From: CAYVCG01 sp964449985
GTDB taxonomy: Bacteria; Bacillota; Clostridia; Lachnospirales; WRAX01
Assembly (NCBI GenBank): GCA_964449985.1
Contig: CAYVCG010000030.1
Coordinates: 1 to 25,394, forward strand
DNA length: 25,394 nucleotides
Reading direction: 5' to 3'
The notes under the pieces: generated by a model
Database searches by the model: none
Told to the model about the DNA's origin: nothing
What the model saw: only the letters and a program-made list of their open reading frames with translations
Made by a program: the position numbers and the translations under genes
Shown: one piece after another, positions 18,701 through 23,895 of the stretch
Numbering within the stretch: position 1 is the first letter of the stretch
How the letters are laid out: every line of letters begins with the position of its first letter

Positions 18701-18900
18701 TTGTCGTGATGGATTATACATTAACAGATACAGCAAAAAAGGCTGATATCGTCTTACCTCTGGCAACACCGCCCGAATCAGAAGGCACATATACAAACAC
18801 AACAGGCGAAATATCACAGGTAAGAAGAGCAGTCAAGCCGCTGTCCGGCTTGGCTAATAGAGAAATAATAGCTTCTCTAACCCAGCAGCTTATTAAATAA
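15757..18900 (+). CDS. Large FeS subunit: [2Fe-2S] + GltD/NfnB-like NADPH-FAD module + degenerate molybdopterin-oxidoreductase domain
   Basis: I choose ATG 15757 because AGGTGA lies five bases upstream; a GTG at 15748 is also in frame. The product is 1047 residues. Domains in order are [2Fe-2S] (C36, C47, C50, C64), a GltD-type FeS helical region (C100-C155), FAD (GGGPGG 200-205) and NADP(H) (VGGGNTA 329-335, YRRTRDEMPA 354-363). Then come a Cys cluster (C564, C567, C569), two [4Fe-4S] ferredoxin motifs (C614-C624, C657-C667) and a molybdopterin-type [4Fe-4S] (C693, C696, C700, C723), ending in a molybdopterin-like fold. That last part is only about 320 residues. The segment that carries the catalytic Sec/Cys in formate dehydrogenases is replaced by a short stretch (811-829), and no H-cluster motif exists. 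It is therefore unlikely to be a hydrogenase or formate dehydrogenase. An Stn-like transhydrogenase linking NADH, NADPH and ferredoxin fits best. Confidence 0.85.
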   Translation: MEQIKIIINGLECIGYDGQTIVDVAKANGIAIPTLCHDDRVKPYGACGICVVELENSPKLIRACSTFIQNGMSIKTDTQRIRASRQTALELLLSDHTGDCRPPCQTACPAKTDCQGYVGLIANGEFEEAIKLIKDKIPLPASIGRVCPHPCETACRRKMVEEPISIAQLKYFAADTDLSLESPFLPEIEQSTGKHVAIVGGGPGGLSAAYFLIQKGHSVTIYDAMDKMGGMLRYGIPEYRLPKTVLDKEIRLIESLGVKMINNTAIGKDITLDELRKSSDAVIVAIGAWKSMGMGVPGEDLKGVVGGIDFLRDAYFNRPSLMGKRVAVVGGGNTAMDACRTAVRLGADEVYIIYRRTRDEMPAEEIEITEAEEEGVVFKYLTNPIEIVSENGNVSNIRLQKMQLGEPDQSGRRSPVPIPGEEEMLPLDIVIMAIGQGVNSQGFEDLSLSKRKTILADEKTYRTSEPGVFAIGDATNKGASIAIEAIGEAQKASIIVHEFLMGKDVSYEEPFIVTREVTPEMLSDRPKLQRVKPAHVHPDDRKKNFSEIVSTYTIEQAQKEASRCLSCGCADYFECKLIKYANDYSVQPEKFKGEIHSRPVDESSPFLRRDPNKCILCGLCIRVCEEVMGCTALGLVDRGFDSAVSPELNLPLFKTDCISCGQCAALCPTGAITEVLHVPKPVPVREEVTQSVCSFCSVGCKTNLTTKGELLLRSLPDDGAILCAKGRFGFTEYTNDSRLIKPMYRENRELTNIPFDKVYSHIAKRLDSLISKYGTDCIGVSVSDRLTNEEIFAIKQYADTALKTPNLFSFNTYRNVGDNKPSASFDDLDKADVIVLLCGDIMESHPVAGIKIKKAVENGSKLILISDAKTQAKEWAYITLDLGDAAKAAEFCGSAEKTVFVYDSSIIAEGTQTLFSDISVVSNNTALILPLLKNCNTRGLMDIGVDTNSAAYVEKIRDKSIKCLFIFGEDIPEIDLSGLEMLVVMDYTLTDTAKKADIVLPLATPPESEGTYTNTTGEISQVRRAVKPLSGLANREIIASLTQQLIK

Positions 18901-18905
18901 TCTGC

Positions 18906-18926
18906 AAAACCTTCTATGAAGGTTTT
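18906..18926 (+). terminator. Hairpin after the transhydrogenase operon
   Basis: AAAACCTTC (18906-18914) pairs perfectly with GAAGGTTTT (18918-18926) around the loop TAT, five bases after the stop codon. The T-run is the last part of the stem itself and is followed by AATATATA, so it is a plausible but not ideal intrinsic terminator that could work in both directions. Confidence 0.55.
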
Positions 18927-18946
18927 AATATATAAGTAATCGCTGC

Positions 18947-18975
18947 TTAACCCAGCGTTTACTAAACAATTTAAT
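18947..18975 (+). promoter_or_regulatory. Probable promoter of hairpin RNA copy 2
   Basis: TTAACC (18947-18952, four of six matches to TTGACA) is 17 bases from TTTAAT (18970-18975, five of six matches to TATAAT). The implied start, about 18982-18983, is again the first base of the RNA element, as for copy 1. A perfect 5-bp hairpin, CGCTG 18941-18945 with CAGCG 18953-18957, overlaps the -35 box. TATATA at 18975-18980 is an alternative -10. Confidence 0.45.
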
Positions 18976-18982
18976 ATATACT

Positions 18983-19085
18983 AGTGAACAAAGGCGTTCA
19001 TTAAAACTGTTTATGTAAAAACGGCCCCGTTGCTTAACCCTTCGGGAAAACCCTGCTTACATAACGTTTTAGTGACGCCTTTTTT
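18983..19085 (+). ncRNA. Hairpin RNA copy 2: 5' stem-loop plus long terminator-like hairpin, upstream of the glutamate dehydrogenase
   Basis: Bases 18983-18989 pair with 18996-19002 (7 bp, loop AAAGGC). Alternatively AAAGGCGT onward (18990-19018) pairs with 19057-19082 through 26 pairs with three single-T bulges (18998, 19008, 19012), ending GACGCCTTTTTT. The inner region has two exclusive small hairpins, CCC-TTC-GGG and GGG-AAAA-CCC, sharing GGG 19044-19046. It shares TGAACAAAGG and the whole layout with copy 1 at 9933-10031, while many paired bases differ. A GGAGGTG follows the T-run at 19086-19092, just before the assembly gap, so read-through could feed a downstream gene. Confidence 0.6.
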
Positions 19086-19110
19086 GGAGGTGATGGCCTT
19101 AAAAATTTTA

Positions 19111-19210
19111 NNNNNNNNNNNNNNNNNNNNNNNNNNNNNNNNNNNNNNNNNNNNNNNNNNNNNNNNNNNNNNNNNNNNNNNNNNNNNNNNNNNNNNNNNN
19201 NNNNNNNNNN
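19111..19210. other. Assembly gap (100 N)
   Basis: Exactly 100 undetermined bases, the conventional length for a scaffold gap of unknown size. It separates hairpin RNA copy 2 from the glutamate dehydrogenase gene. Its real length, and whether it hides a gene or repeat, cannot be told from the sequence. Confidence 0.99.
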
Positions 19211-19228
19211 TCTAGGAGGAATATTAAT

Positions 19229-20476
19229 ATGAAAAGCCATGAAATTTTATTTAACGATTTACAAGAAAATATTATGAACGTATGTCAAAAGCTTGGCATC
19301 GGCGAAGACGTTGCAGCTATTTTGCAAAACCCAGCAAGAATTATGGAAATTAGCATTCCAGTTAAAATGGACAATGGCAAAATAAGAGTATTTAAAGGCT
19401 TCCGTTCTCAGCATAACGATGCCTTAGGCCCCACAAAAGGCGGTATCCGTTTCCATCAGGATGTATGTAAAGAAGAGGTTATGGCTCTTTCCACATGGAT
19501 GAGCTTGAAATGCTCCGTTGCAAACCTGCCATACGGCGGCGGCAAAGGCGGCGTTATTGTAAATCCTAAAGAACTTTCTCAAGGAGAATTAGAAAGACTT
19601 TCCAGAGGTTTTGTTGATGGCATCCACCGTATAATCGGCGAAAAAATAGACGTGCCTGCACCAGACGTAAATACCGGCGGCCAGATCATGTCTTGGATGC
19701 TTGACGAATACATAAAGCTTACCGGCAAAAACGAAATCGGAACATTCACAGGCAAGCCTCTTGAATTAAACGGTTCTCAAGGTAGAACAGAAGCAACAGG
19801 TTATGGCGTATTTATTACTATACGTGAGGCCTGCAAACGCCTTGGTATTAACTTAAACGGCGCTAGAGTAGCTGTTCAAGGTTTTGGTAACGTAGGTAGC
19901 TATTCTGCTGATTATTGCTATGAAGCAGGCGCAAAAGTCGTTGCTGTTTCAAAATCCAATTCTATCGTTTATAAAGAAGATGGTTTTGATCTTGAAGAAT
20001 TAAAAGAATATGTAGCTAAGAACAACACGTTCTCAGGATTCCCTGGCTCAAAAGATATAACAAACGAAGAATTCTGGGCATTGCCTGTTGATATCCTTAT
20101 TCCATCTGCTTTGGAAAACTCTATCACAATAAAAGAAGCTAAGACAATCAAGGCAAAAGTCATTGCTGAAGGCGCAAACGGCCCTGTTGATAAAGAAGCA
20201 GACGAATACTTCTTCAAAAACAACGTGCTTGTTATCCCTGATATTCTTGCGAATGCCGGCGGCGTTACAGTTTCTTATTATGAGTGGGTTCAAAACCTTA
20301 ACAACCTTTACTGGTCTAAAGAAGAAATTCTTAATAAGGAAGAGGAAACTCTTGTTAAATCATTTAATGATGTGTATGCAACAATGGAAGAGCATTCTGT
20401 TTCTATGCGCACTGCTGCGTATATGCGCGCTATCCGTAGAATCGTTGATGCAATGAAGACTAAAGGCCGCTGCTAA
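19229..20476 (+). CDS. gdhA: Glutamate dehydrogenase, probably NADP(H)-preferring
   Basis: This 415-residue enzyme interconverts 2-oxoglutarate plus ammonia and glutamate. The substrate site is complete: K70 (GPTKGGIRFH), K94 (MSLKC), catalytic K106 (PYGGGKGG) and D146 (PAPDVNTG). The Rossmann motif GFGNVG is at 218-223. After the second beta strand the sequence reads AVSKSNS, with K242 where NAD-specific relatives such as RocG usually have Asp. Loss of the acid and gain of a base suggests NADP(H) use, but this is inference. AGGAGGAA ahead of ATG 19229 is a near-perfect ribosome site. The promoter lies in or before the N gap. Two terminators follow. The transhydrogenase operon upstream could supply its NADPH. 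Confidence 0.93.
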   Translation: MKSHEILFNDLQENIMNVCQKLGIGEDVAAILQNPARIMEISIPVKMDNGKIRVFKGFRSQHNDALGPTKGGIRFHQDVCKEEVMALSTWMSLKCSVANLPYGGGKGGVIVNPKELSQGELERLSRGFVDGIHRIIGEKIDVPAPDVNTGGQIMSWMLDEYIKLTGKNEIGTFTGKPLELNGSQGRTEATGYGVFITIREACKRLGINLNGARVAVQGFGNVGSYSADYCYEAGAKVVAVSKSNSIVYKEDGFDLEELKEYVAKNNTFSGFPGSKDITNEEFWALPVDILIPSALENSITIKEAKTIKAKVIAEGANGPVDKEADEYFFKNNVLVIPDILANAGGVTVSYYEWVQNLNNLYWSKEEILNKEEETLVKSFNDVYATMEEHSVSMRTAAYMRAIRRIVDAMKTKGRC

Positions 20477-20562
20477 TTTTCAAAAGCAGTGGTAAAGGCA
20501 AAGCTGCGCTTAGCGTATCACCTCAAACGGTGGCATGCTAAAGCGCAACAAGCGGCCTTTTT
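20462..20562 (+). terminator. Large branched terminator overlapping the gdhA stop
   Basis: AAAGGCCGC (20462-20470, inside the last gdhA codons) pairs perfectly with GCGGCCTTT (20552-20560), followed by two more T. Inside are GCGCTTAGC 20506-20514 with GCTAAAGCGC 20537-20546 (one bulge) and CACC 20519-20522 with GGTG 20529-20532. A second AAAGGC at 20494-20499 can compete for the same GCCTTT. Confidence 0.65.
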
Positions 20563-20583
20563 GCTAAATAGATCTATAAGCAG

Positions 20584-20630
20584 GACTTAAATCTATAAGC
20601 CTTTCGGCTTTGCTGATTAAGTCTTTTTTT
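20584..20630 (+). terminator. Intrinsic terminator downstream of gdhA
   Basis: GACTTAAATC (20584-20593) pairs with GATTAAGTC (20615-20623, one bulge). An inner AAGCC 20597-20601 pairs with GGCTT 20606-20610 around TTTC, and a run of seven T follows at 20624-20630. This is a textbook Rho-independent terminator. The 84 bases that follow (20631-20714) are AT-rich and show nothing I can name. Confidence 0.85.
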
Positions 20631-20714
20631 GTCTGTAAGTATATATTATGTTGTGTCCATAATTATGAAGCATAAAAATCGTCAAAAATGCAAAAAATTA
20701 GATAGAAATATTTT

Positions 20715-20879
20715 TTAATCAACATGAAAGCCATCTTGCTGTGAATTATTTTGCTTATAGAAAACAGTTTCTTCCTTCTGCTCAGACGGCGGCAACTCGG
20801 CTTTTAATATCTCATTTTCATTTATAGATATTGCCGTAATTTGTGAAACAAGCCTTTTATATGCTTTTTCATAATCCAT
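20715..20879 (-). CDS. Small hypothetical protein, 54 aa
   Basis: ATG at 20879 on the minus strand follows GAGGTG with five bases between, and the frame runs 54 codons to TAA at 20715. The product begins MDYEKAYKRLVSQ and continues with an acidic, glutamate- and lysine-rich helix-like stretch, a PPSEQKEE turn and a polar glutamine/asparagine-rich tail. It has no signal peptide, membrane segment or cysteine. I do not recognise the family. It is divergent from the phospholipase-like gene, with 82 bases between the two starts that must hold both promoters. The good ribosome site and the plain, charged amino-acid composition argue that it is real. Confidence 0.65.
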   Translation of the reverse strand: MDYEKAYKRLVSQITAISINENEILKAELPPSEQKEETVFYKQNNSQQDGFHVD

Positions 20880-20961
20880 ATGATCACCTCAAAGTTATTA
20901 TTTGCGGCACATTATTTTTTATTCTTTTATTTTAAGACTACATGTATAGGAGGCGGTTTTA

Positions 20962-21948
20962 ATGCCCGGCTTAATAACACATTATATATGCGGAGAAGCA
21001 ATACTAAACAAGCTGGAAGGCGAAATCCATGATTTAATAAGCAAGTATCGTCAAATCTATAACGTTGGCACACAAGGCCCGGATGTTTTCTTTTATTATC
21101 TCCCCGCGCTTGTAAACAAAAAACTATCAGGGCTTGGCACAAAAATGCACAAGGGGAATTTTAAATTATTCTTGAAAGGCATGGCGGAGAATATAAATGA
21201 TTCTGAGGGCGAAAAAAGGGATGCAGGAATAAGCTATGTATGCGGATATTTAACGCATTATGCGCTAGACTACAACACGCATCCATATATTTATTTTAAA
21301 ACAGGCGCCCGCAACGACAGGCAACCCGTGAGAAGTCTAAAATACAGCGTTTATCACAGAAATTTTGAGACAGCGATAGACGTTTTGATGCTAAAGCTCG
21401 TTAGCGGGGAAAAACCATCCGCAAAAAAACTTTGGGAGCTTATAAAGCTTTCTCGCAAGGAGGCAAACTCCGTAGCGGATATAATAAGCGATAACATAAA
21501 AAAAGCCTATGAAACACATATCACTCCAAGGCAGGTTTATAAATCATTTTCATATATGATGAGGCTAACGCGGCTGTTGCAATCAAAAAACGGACGGCGT
21601 AAAAGGCTTATGGAATTTGCAGAGGATATGACTATAGGTGAAAAGATATGCTCCAGCCTTATCCATCTCCAAGAAATAAATGACGGGATAGACTATTTAA
21701 ATATAAATAAAAGCTCATGGCATATGCCATGGGATGATCAAAACAAATTAGATTCATCATTTACAGAGATGTTCGAAAAATCTATTGATATCGGCTGTAA
21801 CATGGTTAATGGCTTCCACCGATATATAACAAAAGAAATATCTTTAGATGAGCTTTTGCTTATAACAGGGAACTATTCATTTGCAACAGGGCTGGAATAT
21901 GGCAACGATGTGGAATTTAAGTTTCATGATATTGTCTATCAGAGTTAG
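20962..21948 (+). CDS. Zinc-dependent phospholipase C family protein
   Basis: This 328-residue, mostly helical protein begins MPGLITHYICGE, the usual opening of the zinc-dependent phospholipase C (Zn_dep_PLPC) family. Candidate metal ligands are H7, D41 (GPDVFF), H63 (MHKGN), H99 and D103 (LTHYALDY), H107, H132 and D140, in the order expected for a trinuclear zinc site. There is no signal peptide, so it probably acts in the cytoplasm, unlike secreted phospholipase C toxins; the natural substrate is unknown. ATAGGAGGCGG upstream of ATG 20962 is a strong ribosome site. It stands alone, divergent from the 54-aa gene and 66 bases ahead of the AI-2E family gene. Confidence 0.85.
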   Translation: MPGLITHYICGEAILNKLEGEIHDLISKYRQIYNVGTQGPDVFFYYLPALVNKKLSGLGTKMHKGNFKLFLKGMAENINDSEGEKRDAGISYVCGYLTHYALDYNTHPYIYFKTGARNDRQPVRSLKYSVYHRNFETAIDVLMLKLVSGEKPSAKKLWELIKLSRKEANSVADIISDNIKKAYETHITPRQVYKSFSYMMRLTRLLQSKNGRRKRLMEFAEDMTIGEKICSSLIHLQEINDGIDYLNINKSSWHMPWDDQNKLDSSFTEMFEKSIDIGCNMVNGFHRYITKEISLDELLLITGNYSFATGLEYGNDVEFKFHDIVYQS

Positions 21949-22014
21949 AGATATACAAATTTTAGCAATTATGTTATGATAAAGTTAAATTAAAGCGGCG
22001 GGGGAAGTGATATT

Positions 22015-23091
22015 TTGATAAAAAAGTATTATTATGCCAACAAGCAAACGGCTGACAAAGTCTTGTTTTTGGCAGCGATATTTTTATTCATATATCTTTT
22101 TGTTAAGGTTGTTTATTTTTATATAGCGCCTTTTGTTTACGCATATTTAATAAGCCTTGCCTTATCCCCGATTGTTTCGCTTTTGAATAAGCGGCTTAAA
22201 ATCCCTCGGGGGATTGGTACTGCGCTTATGATTGTTATCTCGCTATTTTTGATTATATTTTTTGGAAATCTTATATTTTCAAAACTAGGGTCTGAAATAA
22301 CGTCTTTTTTAAATAACCGTGACGTATACGTATCAAAGGTTATAGAGACAGCAAATACAATTAAGGATAAGTATTATGACTTAGTAAAACTCCTACCCAC
22401 CAATTTTTCTGACTTTGCGGAGAAAGCCCTTATAAATATATCAGCAGAAACTGCCTCTGTCTTGGCTTCCGGCGCAAAAACCGGGCTGTTTAATTTTGTT
22501 TCAGCAGTACCCGTTGCGATTTTATCAGGCTTTATATTTATATTATCCACATTCTTTTTTACAAAAGATAAGCCTGCAATAAACGCTCATATAAAAAAAT
22601 ACACGCCAAGATGGCTGATATCTGATTACACCATGATAAAAGCCGGTCTTATTAACACGCTCTGGGGGTTTATAAAATCCGCTCTTATCATTATGGTTAT
22701 TGTAACTGCAATATGTGTTACCGGCCTTAGCATTCTAGGGTTTCCTTATGCATTTTTGATAGGTATAGCGGCGGGCGTTATAGATGCTTTGCCTGCATTT
22801 GGGGTTGGATTCTTTTTATATCCTATGTTCTTTTTCTATTTAGCAACAGGCAGTTATTCGGCAGCCATCGGCATTGCGTGCATTTATATCGCAGTCCATG
22901 TAACGCGCCAAATGCTCGAACCGAAAATATTGGGTTCGCAAATAGGCCTGCACCCTCTGCTAACGCTTATGTCAATATACGTGGGGCTAAAAATATTCGG
23001 CATCATAGGTTTTGCTATAGGGCCAACGTTTTTGGTTATATGTAAAATCATTTTATCCAAAAACCTTGAGGGAACTTTTGAAAAAAACTAA
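22015..23091 (+). CDS. AI-2E family (YtvI-type) integral membrane protein
   Basis: This 358-residue polytopic membrane protein has two hydrophobic segments near the N-terminus (about 18-60), a third at about 70-90, a soluble amphipathic region (about 90-150), and further segments to the C-terminus. The family signature LEPKILGSQIGLHPL followed by a glycine-rich membrane stretch (FGIIGFAIGP) is clear. It resembles the YtvI branch, reported as a sporulation integral membrane protein in Bacillus; other AI-2E members are exporters or Na+/H+ antiporters, so the transported species is uncertain. The start is TTG 22015 after GGGGAAGTGA. It converges on thiD with two bases between their stop codons and no terminator. 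Confidence 0.88.
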   Translation: MIKKYYYANKQTADKVLFLAAIFLFIYLFVKVVYFYIAPFVYAYLISLALSPIVSLLNKRLKIPRGIGTALMIVISLFLIIFFGNLIFSKLGSEITSFLNNRDVYVSKVIETANTIKDKYYDLVKLLPTNFSDFAEKALINISAETASVLASGAKTGLFNFVSAVPVAILSGFIFILSTFFFTKDKPAINAHIKKYTPRWLISDYTMIKAGLINTLWGFIKSALIIMVIVTAICVTGLSILGFPYAFLIGIAAGVIDALPAFGVGFFLYPMFFFYLATGSYSAAIGIACIYIAVHVTRQMLEPKILGSQIGLHPLLTLMSIYVGLKIFGIIGFAIGPTFLVICKIILSKNLEGTFEKN

Positions 23092-23093
23092 CG

Positions 23094-23879
23094 TTAACCC
23101 TTTAATCCAAACATGTGATTTAGTGGCCCACTGCCATTTCCCAAATCCAACATCGCATTAAGAGCGCCTGTGATATAATCCTTGGCTGATTTTATGCTTT
23201 CCTCCATGCTTTTGCCACAGGCAAGCCCGCAAGCGATTGCCGAAGAAAGCGTGCATCCTGTTCCGTGCGTATTTGGATTATTAATGCGTTCTGCTTTAAA
23301 CCAATGAATATTACCATTTTCATATAATACGTCTGCTGCGTCGTTTATGCTATGGCCACCTTTGACCAAAACGGCGCTTTTTGTTATTCCGGCAATTTGT
23401 TCCGCCGCTTTTTCCATATCTTCTTTTGTCTTTATGCATTGTCGCGATAAGACTTCCGCTTCAGGTATATTCGGCGTAATGATAGTTCCGAGCGGAAACA
23501 GGCGGTTTATAAGAACATCCCTCGCCTCATCGGAGAGCAACTTGCTACCGCTGGTGGATATCATAACAGGGTCTATGACGATATTCACAGCGTTGTATTC
23601 CTTTAATTTAACAGCAATAACTTCAATAATGCCTATATTAGACACCATGCCGATTTTAACGGCATCGGGGGGGATATCTTCAAAGATACAATCCAGTTGT
23701 TTAGCCACAAACTCAGGGGAAACATCCATAATGCCGAAAACGCCCATGGTATTTTGCGCGGTCAGCGCCGTTATTGCGCTCATTGAGTATATGCCATGCG
23801 CTGCTATCGTTTTAATATCCGCTTGAATGCCTGCACCACCTGATGAATCAGATCCGGCAATTGTTAAAACCTTTTTCAA
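23094..23879 (-). CDS. thiD: Hydroxymethylpyrimidine/phosphomethylpyrimidine kinase
   Basis: This 261-residue ribokinase-fold enzyme phosphorylates HMP and HMP-phosphate for thiamine synthesis. Motifs are GSDSSGGAGIQAD (9-21), DPVM (103-106) and the anion-hole/catalytic HGTGC with C209 and the preceding glycines. QNTMGVFG (about 42-49) also fits ThiD. The start is TTG 23879 behind AAAGGAAG. It lies 16 bases after the stop of the flippase gene, so the two are probably cotranscribed. No TPP riboswitch is visible in the window, and other thiamine genes are absent, so it may serve salvage of HMP. A pyridoxal kinase of the same fold is the main alternative, but the motifs favour ThiD. Confidence 0.92.
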   Translation of the reverse strand: MKKVLTIAGSDSSGGAGIQADIKTIAAHGIYSMSAITALTAQNTMGVFGIMDVSPEFVAKQLDCIFEDIPPDAVKIGMVSNIGIIEVIAVKLKEYNAVNIVIDPVMISTSGSKLLSDEARDVLINRLFPLGTIITPNIPEAEVLSRQCIKTKEDMEKAAEQIAGITKSAVLVKGGHSINDAADVLYENGNIHWFKAERINNPNTHGTGCTLSSAIACGLACGKSMEESIKSAKDYITGALNAMLDLGNGSGPLNHMFGLKG

Positions 23880-23895
23880 TTATGTTTCTTCCTTT

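Noticed and set aside
13500..18900. Operon as a bifurcating [FeFe]-hydrogenase (HydABC) or a formate dehydrogenase
   Set aside because: The large subunit has no H-cluster motifs and lacks the Sec/Cys loop and C-terminal cofactor-binding domain of formate dehydrogenases, while it carries a GltD-like NADPH module absent from HydA.
9940..19085. The two hairpin elements as copies of a MITE or insertion sequence
   Set aside because: They are too diverged from each other for recent transposition, differ at compensating paired positions, each begins at a promoter's expected start site, and no target-site duplications are visible.
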